The position numbers and the translations under genes are program-made. 64,000 nt of DNA from Papiliotrema nemorosa (taxonomy: Eukaryota; Basidiomycota; Tremellomycetes; Tremellales; Rhynchogastremaceae): positions 186,001 through 250,000 of the forward strand of contig JASKOT010000022.1 in NCBI GenBank assembly GCA_032158125.1, read 5' to 3'. Below are positions 21,417 through 34,063 of the stretch, piece by piece (position 1 is the first letter of the stretch; the number at the start of each line of letters is the position of its first letter). The notes under the pieces are model-generated. The model was given only the letters and a program-made list of their open reading frames with translations. It ran no database searches and was not told the origin of the DNA.

Positions 21417-24400
21417 TTATGGACTTCTGATATCCTCCATCGCGTCGTCACTTGCCTCATCCCCGCTCACACTGCCATCCTCGTCCCCGCTCTCACCCTC
21501 GCTTCCATCTTGATCACCTTCCAGCGTCGGCAGCTCCTTCTTCTCCACTGTAAACCCTAGTTTGGCGTAACCTTCCTCAAGCTCGGCGGCTTTTCCGCTG
21601 TTGACGGCGACGGCACCTATCGACGTAGATGGATCAAATATAGGCAACAGGTACTTTGCGATGGCATCTCGCAATTGATCCAAGGTTATATGCTGCGAAT
21701 CAGCTATTGCACATCCGGTAAGTATCGTCCACTACTGACAGGGAGTCGCTCGAGCATCGCTCTGTCATCCTCCTTGCCGACTTCCTTTAATGCTTCGTTA
21801 AGATACGCCATTGACGCCTGGAGATGAGTTCCCATTGTACATGCTTTCCCAATCTTGTACGCACAGCAGCAGATACAGTCTCTGATTTTCGCGCATACGA
21901 GTACGTCATGGTCGACCTTGCTCCATCGACGATATTCTGATCCAATTCAATCTTAGATGTCAGCACCAAGCTCCGCCGATCGCAGGTAACGACTCACCGA
22001 GCCATCCGCTAGGCCTTTGATAAGCTTGCCAGCGACTTCGTAGGCTTCTCTTGCATCTCCACTCTGAACAGTCAGTCGCCACATTCGCCCTGAGTCGAAG
22101 ATTCGACTCACTCGGTACACATCAAAGCCTGTAAGACCCGACTCCGGGTCGACTTCGATGTTGGCTCCATACGCGAGACCGGCACCTCGCACTGATTTCC
22201 ACAGGTATGATTCGGACGCGTTAAGTACAGCTGCTGCTAGTCGAAGTGCAGGAAGGTCCGGGTGAGACCACCCAGCCGGTCCCTTGGCGTAGTGAACAGA
22301 GTATGACCCTTCGATCGCTCCCATCGGCACAAGCACCATCTGCGGATCAGGAACTGGTACACAAAACGATGTTTGAGGAGCTTACAGTAGATGATGGTTG
22401 GCTTCCGAGACTTGTCAGGGTGTCGTAAGAAGTAGACAGCGGAGTGAGGGGTCGAGGGGTCTAAGTTTCAGTCGCATTCCGAATCAGTCCCTAGCAACCG
22501 GCTAACCTGATAAGAGATAAACGATCGAGCAAGCGCTTGTTTCGGCTCGGGCAGATCAAGCACATTGCCGGAGACCGACAATCTGACAATGGAAGGATCA
22601 AGCACTGGCGTGAGCTCCGCGCTGTCTGATAGTGCTCCCACTTACAATATTGTCGGACCTCTTCCATCGCCGCGATGACCGATTGCGGATCCTCCGCTAG
22701 AGTCTTCGCTGTTTGAGGAAGGAACTCTAGCAAAGACAGCAGGGAGCACGCTTCGGAGGTCGACTTTTCCACATCGTACGCTAATCTGTTGATCCAAGCT
22801 CGGGCGATGGTGCTGCCTTGTCGCTTCTCATATGGCAGTTCCTGCAACTGCTTGGCCACAATGACCGCTAACCTGACCGTAAGCGTGGGTAGCGTGGCTT
22901 AGACGTTGCGAGACTCACCTCTCGGGATCAAAGATCGCTCCTTTGACGAGATCTCGAATCCAACTGACCGCCTTCTCATAGTCTGCTTTCTCCACCTTCA
23001 TAGAAATGACAAAAACTTCGGCAAAGACACCTCGGTATGAAAAGTTGTCGCTTTGAGCGACAGTGAAGCTGGACATCAGCCCTGTCCGTTTGTTAGTCAT
23101 AGCACATACTCGCTAAGCTGATCAACAACTTGATCATATGTCAAGACGGAGCCGTCTGCTCGTTTGACACCAAGACTGAAGAGTGCATTCTGATAGACAG
23201 ACAGATACCTGTCGTTAGCACTGCTCAAGACCGAACAGCCAACGTACGGCTTCAGGTGTGCTGGAACCTTGGCAGTATCGAACAGCGCAGATACAGTGAC
23301 AAAGTTGGACTGCCGTGAGCTGATGATGTTGGCACGTGCTCACCTTCACATGGGAGAAATGAGCCTGGAATGGCAAGTCAACACCGTCCTTGTCGACGTG
23401 TCGCTGTAAAGCGCCCTGGTCGCTCTTGATATCCTTGCCGGGTACATTGCAGATCGCGGTTTCAACTGGCACCCAGGTCAGACTTGCTAGCTGAAAAATT
23501 AGCCCATCGGTCAAGACCAATCTGTGTCCACATACATCAGTGATGGGGAATTCGCTGATCATTTCTGGCGGAGGCGGAACTTCACTCTCCTCTTTTGCCT
23601 TCTTCATAATCTCCTCCAGCTCTTTCAGCTTCTCCTCGCCGAGTTCCTCCTTCCTTTTGGCGATACGACTCTTCTCGTCATTTTCGATCTTGGCGGCAAG
23701 GGCAGCAGAGGGCTTGCCGATGGTGGTGATGGAGTTGGCGGAAACAAAGTACCTGAGTTCAGCACGAGAGTCATGTTTGGAACTCACTTGTCCAGCAAAT
23801 CCGCCCAATCTCGCGCGGACCACTTTTCCAGCACCTCATAATCCTCCAGCTCTTCGAATGATACCGCCAAATCGTCGCCATTGACATTGCCGTACAGGAA
23901 GTCGCCAATGACCGCATCCGCCAGTACCGCACTGACGTTTGACTCCATAGAGCCCAACAATTTACGTTTATCTCTTCTGATCACCAGACCCATCCTCTCC
24001 ATATCTATACCCTCTTCTTTCACAATCTTACCCAATTTAGCCTTGACATCACCCGCCAGCGTCTCGAGGTGTTTGGCGGGAACATCAGAGATGTAACCCG
24101 TGATCTCGTTCTTGTTAACCCTAGATTCAAGATAGAATCCGATCCCTGTCGCCAATGGTTTGGCAATCTCCACGAAAGTCTTCTGCAAGGGTGCGGTCGC
24201 AGAGTCGGTGAGGTAGTTGTTGAGGAGTTTGATGGCAAGAGTCGACCTGTAGTCTGTGGGTGATGGACCAAGGAAGGTCATTACGACGTCACCAATGGAC
24301 TCGTCCTCCTCCATAAACTCCACGACTTCCGATTTTGACTCTGGAATAGACAACGGCAGGGCTGTGGATGTTTCGACGAAAGGTCGCTTCCATCCCTGTG

Positions 24401-25778
24401 GTGGCACCGTTTGATTTTGAGGCTGTCGAGAGAGGATGGACGGGTCGACTTTGTTGTTCAAGATGTCGAATAAGTCAGGAAGGGGTACGGAGCCATCTAT
24501 CAAGAGGCAAAGCTACCGGATCAGCATTCGATGCCAGCTTCGTCACCAACGCACATTATGTGGGACGTAATATTGAGCATGATAGTCTCGTACTGGCAAG
24601 CTCAGCCGTCGGGTTCCAAATTGTCACTTACTTTGCTGGGCGGTCAACACCCGCAGCTTGGCCATGAGCCCGCCGGTTTCACTTCGATAGGCCGATGTTT
24701 CTGGGTACAACGCTCGCTGTGCACTGCAGGTCAGTTGATCAGCCTTGAGAAAAGGTACTTATCCGACTCACTGTAAAGCAACGAGATCCCCAGCTGTGTT
24801 CTCTCTCGCCTGCATTTCGCTGTATACGACTCCGGCATCCTCGCCCTTCCCGTTGATGTGGTGTACCTGAGATTCAGTGCGGAATACTGGCAGACGAGAT
24901 TGTGTTGACCTCAGTGACGAAGCCAGCATCAGTCATGGTAGGGTATAATATGTGATCTATGTAGACTGGAGCGGTCAGTATCAACCGCGAGGAGGCGAGA
25001 TCAGCTCACTGGGCAACATGTTCAAGAAGCCTTTCGACCCTGCCGTGGCTATCGTGTACGCAGTGTCTACCGTCAGCTCCGCATGATATATTCAATCGCG
25101 TAGCTCACGGTCATTGGCGGTCCATGCGTTTGTGCCGTTGCTGCCGGCTCGATTCGCGAGGTGATCGAGTACACCTTTGTATGGGTAGTCCTTCGATCCC
25201 AAGAATACAAGGCTTATAGTGAGCTCAAGCACAGACCGGACACGTTGAATTACTGCTCTAATGTATGGGGCCTTCCTGTGTCGTCGAAGACTACCCATCA
25301 GCATTTTAGGTCGAGGGCTCATTCTATCTACCCACTCTCTGAAGCAATAGTGAAATGACCGTTGGTCTGGGATCAGCTACGATTAGGAAGTTGATCTGGA
25401 CGAGCTCACCACTGGGGAGGGATGATCTCCGACGACAACAGTGAGACCGGTTCTCTCACTCCTCCATTTTGACACCTTGACTGGGGCATACTTGATATCA
25501 AAGGACTTGACCAACTTGAAGTGGCCGTAGTCTGTTGGTGCTGCCGATTGAGTCGCCATGGTCCTGCGGACTTGAGGGTAAGGAAGCGAAAGGAATGAGT
25601 TTGCGTTTATGTGAGATGAATGTCCTGGTTGTTGGCCTCGAGGCAGTACTGAGAGGCGCCGAGCAATGTCCGAAGCAGGAATTCGTTGTGTGGATATGGT
25701 CCTGATGGGATGGGTCAGACCTGTCTGCGGTGATGCTCTCTTGAACAAGCCGACTCTTGCCAGACTCGACACTCGCAT
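21417..25778 (-). CDS. M16-family zinc metallopeptidase (Sdd3-like), possible mitochondrial leader
   Basis: This is a large multi-exon gene (about 1,100 residues) of the inverzincin class. The zinc motif HTLEH (HxxEH type) is created across an intron at about 25209-25252, followed by LVFLGSKDYPYKGVLDHLAN and NGTNAWTAND. Further on come the second M16 half (FMEEDESIGDVVMTFLGPSP), an ESRVNKNEITGY segment and a C-terminal acidic tail. The overall order and length match fungal homologues of yeast YOL098C/Sdd3 rather than mitochondrial processing peptidases. The first ATG (25776-25778) precedes about 75 residues rich in Arg and Ser with few acids, like a mitochondrial presequence. A second in-frame ATG (MATQSAAP, near 25558) would give a form without it. 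The substrates are unknown. Confidence 0.85.
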
Positions 25779-26054
25779 TCGCTCCGAGGGGTCGACACTC
25801 GTCTAGATATCTAGCTGTCTAATATGGGGTGGATCGATGCTTTGAGCTGAGTACCCCTCGACGACACCTGTCCTCAACTTTATGGCTACACATGCGGAGA
25901 TTGACCCATATCTCCGTCGGGCTGACTGTCATTTGCCACCCGGAACCCCTTCGGATCCGAATCAAGACAACGGAGATGACGTCCAACGAATGTTGCGTCT
26001 ATTTGGCTCCAGATATTTCGTCTCCTTGCAAGCTACATACTCTCATTGACCAAG

Positions 26055-29000
26055 ATGAGCGCTTCTCGCCCGCCAAAGGGCCGGATCATGGTCAAGAAGC
26101 CCGGAGGCGGTCCTTCCGGCACGTCGGCTTCCATATCAAAGCCGGTTCTGCAGAAGAACCCTGCTGTTCAGCGCCAGATCGAAGCGGACAGTAGATCGGT
26201 CAAGCCAAAGCTGTCAAAGGCGGAGCGATTGGCCAGAATGCCTCACCAGGCGAGGGCTGCCACTACAGCGAACAAAGGCAAACAAAGAGGTGCGCTCACT
26301 CTTTCTACAATCTGGTGAATGCTGATACTCAGATATGACCCCCTCGACTGCAGCCGACGAGGACGAGGAGGATGAGCTGGAGGAAGTGCCCATCCCGGCG
26401 GTCGCGGACCCTTCGTCGCCCTACTCGGCCGCTCCGACCACGCCTGCTACCAATCTTACTCGCGCCACAAATACTCCAGGGACAATGACGGCCGATGATA
26501 CAGCGGACGAGAGCGACGAGGATGGTATCGGTGAATATGGGAGTGAAGATGGCGAGGGGGATGAGGCTGGCCGAGGGGTATTGACACTCGAGCTAAATGG
26601 GGAGACCCAAGAGCAGAGAGAGAAGCGTATAGCCATGGCCATGCGAAAGTGAGCATGAATTGATCGTTTGGTCGTGCTGATCTTAGGAAACCACTCACCT
26701 CGAAAGATAGGGCCATTCGGCTGGAAATCCACAAAATGCATGTCATTGCATTGCTAGCATCAACGAAGATTCGGAATAGGTGGTGTTGCAACAACCTACT
26801 CAAGGTATGTGAATTTTCACCCGTTGATGCGCAACTCACACGTAAGGCCCGTCTCCTCTCCCTCCTTCCTCATCCCTTACACTCCGCTTTCAATATCCCT
26901 CCATCTCGATTTCCAGACCGCGCTCAACGATCCCGCCTATTCTTCGATGCGCTTCAGTCCCTTGTGACCTGGTGGTCTCAATCATTCTTCGACATCTCTG
27001 ACCCAACTCTCGGTCTCCGCACTCGTACATGGGACGAGGTGAACGAAGTAGTGGAAAAACTACCAAAGACGAACCGAGCAGACTATGTCGGAGGTTTCTT
27101 CGACACAGCGTCAGATTGGACCGATGCGATGGATACATTGGCAGAAGGAAGCGGATCGGAGAAATTGCGGTCGGCGAATAGCCTTATGAAGAAAGTTCTG
27201 CAACAAGAGGGTTCGCGCGATGTGTCGGCTCAGCTCTTTGTGGCATTAGCAAGATCGTGCGGTTTAGGAGCCCGTCTAGTGGTATCTCTTCAACCGGTAC
27301 CCTGGCGTGCAGAGAAGGTGGTCCCAAAACCCAAGAAGTCTGGAGCAGGAAGGAATGGTAAATCCCTAGCGAGTCGACAAGGGGATGGTGCGCCCTCAGA
27401 CGAACAGAGTGAAGAAGAATTGGAAGAGGTTCCGATACCGGACCCGAATAATTCAGATGGAGCTCCAGGTGCTGTCATGACGAAAATGCGGAAGAGAGGG
27501 GATGTAAGAGCCGGCGGAAAGCGAAGGATGCAAGATCCTGCAGATATGTATCGCCTCAAGAAACCGGCGGCGCCAAAACTCGGAACAACACCCAAGCCGA
27601 AGAAGAGGAAAGAAGGTGACTAATACACTGTTGGAGCTATACTGACACTCAGATTTGTCAAATCAGCCGCCAGTATTCTGGGCCGAAATTTTCTCTCGTT
27701 CCGATCAGCGCTGGATACCGGTCGACCCGGTACTGGGTATTATACGGAAGAAGAGTCACTATGAACCAGCGTCAGACTCGGGTCCGATTCGAATGATGTA
27801 TGTCGTCGCATTCGAAGAAGGTAAGCGCGGACATGACAGAACTCTATTGATCGGCACAGATGGACACGCTCGAGATGTCACATTACGGTATACTAGGAAT
27901 TTTGGCGCAAAGACAGTAAAGCTACGCCCACCTACCCGGAAAGATGAGCCGGATTGGTGGTCCACGATCGTGGGTTTCCTAGAACGGCCATATCGATTAG
28001 TAAGCTTCATCCTTCTGGAATGGACTACCCTGACCAATTCAGAATCGGGACGAGCTAGAAGATGCAGAATTGGAGACTAGTCAAGTGTCCGAAGGCATGC
28101 CTCAGCATATGAGTGGTTTCAAAGATCACCCAATGTAAGTCGCATGGCGATTCATTTGCATACAAAGATCGATGTTGATGACAGTTATGTGCTCGAGCGG
28201 CACCTCAAACGAGAAGAAGTGATCCTGCCTAAGAGGGAGATTGGCAAATTTCGCGGAGAACCTGTATATCGCCGAAATAATGTCTTGTCATGCAAAACGG
28301 CGGAAAATTGGATGCGTATCGGTCGCAGGGTAAAGGAGAGAGAGACGCCATTGAAATGGGTGAAACAGCGGGCTGTCACGCTACAAAAGCGTCGTGCGCA
28401 AGAGCTGTCGATTCAAGAGAGCGGAGAGGCGATCCAACAAGGATTATACGCCGAACATCAAACTGAAGTCTACCGACCTCCTCCGATCAAAGATGTACGT
28501 CCGGACTGCAAAAAGTGTCGTGAGCTAACATGGCCAGGGTGTCATACCGCAGAACTCGTTTGGCAACATCGACCTGTATGCGCCGACAATGTTGCCGGAA
28601 GGGGCCGTTCACTTGCCTTGTAAGATTTACGTGCGAGCTTGGGGGCTGACAACGAGACAAGGGAATCGCTAAAGTCGCAAAAAGCTTGGGCATCAGCTAC
28701 GCGGAGGCTTGTGTAAGCAATATCGAGAGATAACGAGAGGATGCTGATCAATAGACTGGCTTCGAATTCAAGAAGCAGCGAGCTATACCGGTGATTACCG
28801 GTATCGCGGTCGCGGCGGAGAATGAGGCGATGGTACTTGACGTGAGTACACTAACATGAGTGATCAAAGCTCACCGACAGGCATATGAAGAATCCGCTGC
28901 TGCAGCTGAAGAGCGCGAGCGAGCAAAGCGTGTCGACAAGGCGTTGAAGCGTTGGGTCAAGCTAATTAATGGTTTGCGGGTCAGACGAAGACTTCAGGCG

Positions 29001-29728
29001 GAATATGGCACAGGAGAGGCGGTCAGTAACTTCGTCGGCGACGACCCCGCAGCAGCTGACGACATGTGCAGCTGGAACGCGATCATCGCAATCCGCTTGC
29101 CGAGCCTAAACACCCGGAACAGAAGGCACCGCCAAAATCCGCCGGATCTGTCATTGCGAATGCTAATAAAGAAGCTCAAGCCGCCTGGAGTACCCTTGTC
29201 AAGGAGAGATCCCCTAGTCCAGATCCGATTGTCATAGACGATGAGGATGACGCAGATCAGCATATCGGCGATGCCGAGAGCAACAAAGTCGTCGACTTGA
29301 CCAACGATGCGGACTCGGACTCCATCTTCGCAGGAGACGAAGAGGAGAACCCTCGAAAAAGCAATGGCGCCGAATCTATCGTTGCCGTGGACTATGCGGA
29401 ACCACTTTCCCCATCTCCTAAAGGGCGAACGAAAAAACTGACTGTGAGACGCCAAACGACGGCCAGACGTTCCGCACGTACTCCTAAGCGACGGATGTCG
29501 TCACCGACAGGCTCCAAAGCGACGTCTGACTCGGATCTTGGAGAGAAGAAGGTGAAGAGAGCCAGGCGGCAAAGCAGAGCGAAGGCAACACCGGTCGTGT
29601 CGAGCTCGCGCACTTTGCGCAGTCGAGCATCGAAGACTGAGGAGCAGGTCAAACAGGAAGAAGAGGCCAAGGCGAGGATCAGGAATGCTATGGCCATCGA
29701 CGACGAGTTTACAGACGAGGATTTGTAG
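26055..29728 (+). CDS. RAD4: Rad4/XPC nucleotide excision repair damage-recognition protein
   Basis: The protein begins with a basic, disordered region (MSASRPPKGRIMVKKPGGG). A transglutaminase-like domain follows (EIHKMHVIALLASTKIRNRW, then VSAQLFVALARSCGLGARLV and PPVFWAEIFS...WIPVDPVLG), with a long Lys/Asp/Glu insert between its halves. Beta-hairpin domain 1 is seen in YVLERHLKREEVILP. BHD2 is seen in GLYAEHQTEVYRPPPIKD and GVIPQNSFGNIDLYAP. BHD3 is seen in KGIAKVAKSLGISYAEACTG and FEFKKQRAIPVITGI. The C-terminal 200 residues are charged and include several Lys/Arg clusters suited to nuclear import. Introns are short and numerous. Rad4/XPC binds distorted DNA and starts global-genome repair in the nucleus. 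Confidence 0.95.
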
Positions 29729-29983
29729 TGGTCGAATCGGCTAAGACGACCAAAGGATGCACCTCAAGCGCGCCAATGCGCATCGCGTCGACATGTTTGC
29801 CTCCTTTTCTGGACCGGAAGCCGGTAACCGTCCAAATGCAGCTGCATACTTACTGCATCTCCTGTCAGTTACTGACGTTACATTATATGTTCGACGCTGA
29901 AGAGCTGCTGATCAGAACGCAGACCACGTCAGGCTGTGGAAAGGTCACAATGCAAAAATCGTGTAAAGATTGAGGAAGGGAGC

Positions 29984-31133
29984 ATGAAAGGAGCGACGCC
30001 GATCCTCGAGCGCAAAGGAACGAACAAGAAACAATCCACAGTAACCCATCAGTTGATAGCTTTGGTCACGCATGCTGAACCTCTCACATCGCCTCTGCAA
30101 CGATTCAAGCACATGGGGTCCGAAGTCCTACCGATCCATGAGACCAAGTCTCACCGGCGATGGCGGGAAAAAACAAAACTCATCCGAGTGATTGGCTTGT
30201 CTGTCCTCCTCCTCCTCGTATACTACTACCAAAGTCACCAGCCAAAACTATACAATATATTGATTCCTGATACGCCGGTCGCGCGAAACACCGAGGCGTA
30301 TGTGACATTCTTATCCGATATCGAGACGGAACCATGGTACGGCCACACGACCCGGCTTCTCCTTTTCCAGCTGGTGCATGACCCTCTTACGCGCGACACC
30401 TCTCGAGACTTTGTTGTCCTTACCACACCGCGCGTCTCACCAGACTTTGAAGATATCCTCCGCTCCGAAGGCGCCATTGTGATCCGTAAACCATTCATCG
30501 AGAACATGCCAGATCAATATGCGTCTGACATTCCTCATAATTGGGTGGACCAATACTCCAAACTTCACGTGTTCAACTTCACCCAATATTCGAGAATTCT
30601 ATACCTGGATAACGACATGACCCTCACTCGATCGCTTGCGCCATTATGGGATACTCCGGAAGCTCATCCGGAGACTGGATTGGCGGCTTGTGGATGGAAC
30701 GAAGGGGAACACGAACATCCTCCGAGGACAGATGGGCATTTCGATTTCAACGCTGGGTTCTTTATCACTTATCCGAACGCCACACTTTTCGAGGAACTCT
30801 TGAAAGTGACGGGGTATCATACGGGGAATAGAGAACAGGCGTTGTTGGTGGAGTATTTCCATCCGGATGGACCGAGACCGTGGGTTCAACTCAGTCGAGG
30901 TTGGACGGTACAATGGGCACAAGAGGAAGATGTGAGAGTTGGCGTGGCGACGTAAGTGGAGTAGCTCTTGTCGTTGGACAGGAAGCTGACTAAGTAGGCT
31001 CCACGACAAGTTCTGGCAGCCCTGGGGAAGGGACCCAGCAGTCGCGGCACTATGGCGCCAAAAGCTCGGTCGGATGGAAGGGTTCTGGCTGGCTAAAAAG
31101 GCACTACACCAGATCGTCCCGAACCAGTTCTGA
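29984..31133 (+). CDS. Type II membrane glycosyltransferase, GT8 (glycogenin-like) family
   Basis: Two exons (29984-30951 and 30998-31133) join in frame. A basic N-terminal tail is followed by one membrane span (VIGLSVLLLLVYYY) and a lumenal domain, which is the Golgi glycosyltransferase layout. The catalytic domain has YVTFLSD, the motif SRILYLDNDMTLTRS with the metal-binding Asp-x-Asp, and FDFNAGFFITYPNATLFEEL with the conserved Asn-Ala-Gly. Two Trp-rich C-terminal segments end the protein (KFWQPWGRDP). GT8 relatives transfer glucose, GlcNAc or galactinol-type sugars; the acceptor here is unknown. The ATG at 30113 is an alternative start that would leave a 22-residue tail, closer to the usual length. 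Confidence 0.82.
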
Positions 31134-31240
31134 CTCTTATGTCTCTCAAGCACTTACGATAGGACACCAGAGCTCATACCAGTGCGGAACGCCATGCATA
31201 CGATGACCATGCCCTTTGCAATCTACATCCCTCCGCCAAT

Positions 31241-32011
31241 TCAGTCGGAATAATCCTCCGAGCCATCCGAAATTTCCACATCGTCATCTTCATGCCGCAG
31301 CGGTCCATATTCAGGCTCGAAACTCGAGAAATTGTCGGGTTGACCCGGCTCACCTCTCGGCCAACAAAGCTTGAATGTCACATTGAGCGTGGCTGTCCCT
31401 ACCACATTGTCCGACGAGATTTTATCCACCTTTGTTTCCTTGCTCGGTCGATCGGTCGAACCGTCTTTGGGTTCTGGACACTCAGCAGGTGAGAGGCTGT
31501 AAGATTCATGCCATGCTTTTATCTGGCCCTGGGTGAGCTTTGAATGGCAATGGAGTACACAATCATCAAGGACCACTGTGAGTTCGCAAGACGATCTTGG
31601 ATCCTGTGGCGACAAGAGTGTAGCAGCGAGGTTTCTGATCTCACTGCGATTCCTGAGCTCTTTACTGATGCTGGTGGAATTATGGTTTTCCTTGAGCACC
31701 CTCGCAAAGATGGTGCTTGCGTCCGAGAGGGAGGGCGTGTTGACACTCGCCTCCACATACATTGAGAGGCACTGCTCTCCGTGTACCTTCTTGTCGGTGT
31801 CCGGGGAAGACCACTCTCCCATTAGAGCGATGTGCTCCTCAAATTGATGTTTGTGCTCAGTATTCGACCCGTCAGATATTCCAGACCTGGAAGCGAAACC
31901 GCTAGTCCCGCTCCCATTTTGCAGGCTTAGAGGCAGGGAGGTCGATCCGAATAAGTCGCTGAGGCTGAAAATCCCTTTGAGCTCCCCAGCGTTGTTCTTG
32001 TATTGGCTCAT
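31241..32011 (-). CDS. Unrecognised protein, paralogue of the next minus-strand gene
   Basis: This single-exon frame from ATG 32011 encodes 256 residues. I recognise no domain, signal peptide or membrane span. A central region aligns by eye with the protein at 32895-33698: both have EL.NRSEI/LKYRSEI, CVLH/CVVH and IKAW/IKSW at matching spacing. Both also have a WPRGEP/PPWGDP turn and an acidic C-terminal tail (here DDDVEISDGSEDYSD). The gene is the first of three tandem minus-strand genes. The frame stays open upstream of the ATG, so a leader exon is possible. Confidence 0.6.
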   Translation of the reverse strand: MSQYKNNAGELKGIFSLSDLFGSTSLPLSLQNGSGTSGFASRSGISDGSNTEHKHQFEEHIALMGEWSSPDTDKKVHGEQCLSMYVEASVNTPSLSDASTIFARVLKENHNSTSISKELRNRSEIRNLAATLLSPQDPRSSCELTVVLDDCVLHCHSKLTQGQIKAWHESYSLSPAECPEPKDGSTDRPSKETKVDKISSDNVVGTATLNVTFKLCWPRGEPGQPDNFSSFEPEYGPLRHEDDDVEISDGSEDYSD

Positions 32012-32894
32012 GGTGCTGTAGAAATAGGGCGGTTGAAAGGGCTGAAGTTGCTCGGCGAGAAGTCTTATTGAGGTCGTAAGTTGGGCTATATCCACGAAAG
32101 AAGTGCAGTTCACCGCGACAAAAGTGATTGCGGGGCTAAATCAGAAAGTGCGTACAGTGAGAAATCAAAGTGGGGACGAGTGGACGGTTCATTTATCCTC
32201 TGCCAAGTCCAAAATGCTGAGTTTGAAGAGAGCAGAGGTCATGTAGAATGGCTGTAGTCTTAGGGAGAATGCATCGCTCGTCTTGGGGCAAGGAGAGCGA
32301 GGGTAACACAACCAATCTCCGGCCCGTGTGTGGGGCAACCCCCTTGACATGGTCGCTCCTTTTTGTTTCGGTCGAAGGGGCCGCCTCACAATGGTGTGTT
32401 CACACGAGTGACTCCTACGATCATTTGCTCCAGTATTCGAGTATCCGCGTAGTACAATGACCACAGTTGGGCTGATGCCAGGAGTTTTGGAATTTCTAGG
32501 ATCTCGAGAAGACCTTCACAGAGAGATAGTAATGTACGAGTACGAGTACAGTATGTACAGTACACGAAGGTATGGTTTGTAGTCTGTGACTTCAATACCG
32601 ATGTTCCGCGTGTGTCATGCGGACTGCAGCAGGGAACGTATCAAATGAGTACAGCATTCTCACCTTTGAAAACAGTACTGGAAGCGCTGAACGCTGCATG
32701 CAGAAACGCACGTGGGAGAGGCTCACGAGCCATCGTCGAGGCCCTACCCGTTGATTGTCGTCCAGCGGTAGTCTTATCAATTCTCGCTGTGTGACTGGGG
32801 CAGAGGTCTATCACTCTCGAAAACATGGCCTTGTAGCCTCATGCATCGTTCTGCTCCCTAGTCACGGAAGCTGCAAGTGATTCTAAGCTCTCGC
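32012..32894. other. Gap between the first and second orphan genes
   Basis: This 883-bp stretch holds no accepted gene. A small repetitive patch of GTACGAGTAC/GTACAGTAC units lies at about 32534-32567. It may carry the promoter and leader of the gene ending at 31241. Confidence 0.4.
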
Positions 32895-33698
32895 TCACTG
32901 ATCTTCTCCATCACTGTCCATGCCCCAATCCTCATCCACTTGCTCAACGAGCTGATCGAGATCGTCAATTTTGCCATACCTGGATGGCCTAGCGAACAGA
33001 TCTTCAGCTTCTGGATCGCCCCAAGGGGGAAAGATCTGTATTATGACGCTCACGTCCGTCTCACCCAAGATGCTGGGAAGGTCCGTCCTGGCCTCGCCAT
33101 CATTTTGCTCTGTTGCTCCATGAGGGAAGGACTGCGATGCGTTCCAAGATTTGATTGTTTCCCGAGAGAGCGCCGCCTCGGTATGTACCACGCATTTCTC
33201 TACCCTGAGAGATAGCTTGCTACCACTTGGAAACTTTGATGGCCCTTTCAAAGCGTTCCGAATGTCCCAGATTTCAGATCGATACTTGAGACTCCGTCCA
33301 ATTGAGCAAGAGCTATTTTCCGGCCTCAGGACCGAAAGATAGACTTGCTCGAGACCTCGAGTATCGAATACGATGGGATCAGTGATCACCGTAAAGGAAA
33401 CGTTCTGAAATCCCCAATCCCCTTTGGCGCCCTCGTCCGTCGGAGCATCGGTCTTGGCCCAACTCCCGGTGACTCTTAGGTTCTCCGTAAATCTGGCTCG
33501 TATAGGTAGATCAGCACTTGGAACGTCATCTGGGCGGTCATAAGATCTCGGTTCTTTGCTTGGACTTGGATGAGGATGGGTTCGAGGGGAGTCTCGATTG
33601 AGCGTATACTTTGGCCAGCCCGACAGCAGTTGACTGTTCTCGTGAACGGTGTTCACGGCTGTCGGATCATTGCGATACTCGTACATGACCGATCCCAT
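32895..33698 (-). CDS. Unrecognised protein, second member of a local paralogous pair
   Basis: The frame runs 267 residues from ATG 33696-33698 without an intron. No known family is recognised. The features shared with the gene at 31241-32011 are a GSW/GEW segment, the LKYRSEIWDIRNAL helix-like block, CVVHTEAALSRETIKSWN, PPWGDPE, and an acidic tail ending DEDWGMDSDGEDQ. Conservation of the order of these blocks, with poor identity between them, points to an old duplication under weak constraint. It is probably a soluble intracellular protein because no leader is visible. Confidence 0.65.
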   Translation of the reverse strand: MGSVMYEYRNDPTAVNTVHENSQLLSGWPKYTLNRDSPRTHPHPSPSKEPRSYDRPDDVPSADLPIRARFTENLRVTGSWAKTDAPTDEGAKGDWGFQNVSFTVITDPIVFDTRGLEQVYLSVLRPENSSCSIGRSLKYRSEIWDIRNALKGPSKFPSGSKLSLRVEKCVVHTEAALSRETIKSWNASQSFPHGATEQNDGEARTDLPSILGETDVSVIIQIFPPWGDPEAEDLFARPSRYGKIDDLDQLVEQVDEDWGMDSDGEDQ

Positions 33699-34063
33699 CG
33701 TTCCGCACGGAAAAGTGGAAGATGCAGCTCAAGGGAGGGGGTGTTAATTGTCGACGACCCAGGAGACTAAGAGGCGGCCTTGGGTTTTGTATGCGAAGGT
33801 GATTCGTCTGAGTAGCGGAGCTTAAGGTAGATGGTCAAAATGTCACAAACGGTCGAGTCGAGGGGCTAAAGGGGAAAGGAAGTCTCATTTTCACACTGTT
33901 GTCGGTCCTTGCAGCGCTATATGTCTATCAGCAAGCGACCTCTCTTCATGCGACCGTGTAACAAGTCACACTCCATACCAGAGCGATGGAAAGCGCGAGA
34001 ATCATGCAAGCTGCATAATTCTTCTCAAGCTATGTATTCCGCCCATCACACATGATCATTCCG
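33699..34063. other. Gap between the second and third orphan genes
   Basis: A 365-bp stretch in which I see nothing beyond the expected promoter of the gene at 32895-33698. Confidence 0.4.
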
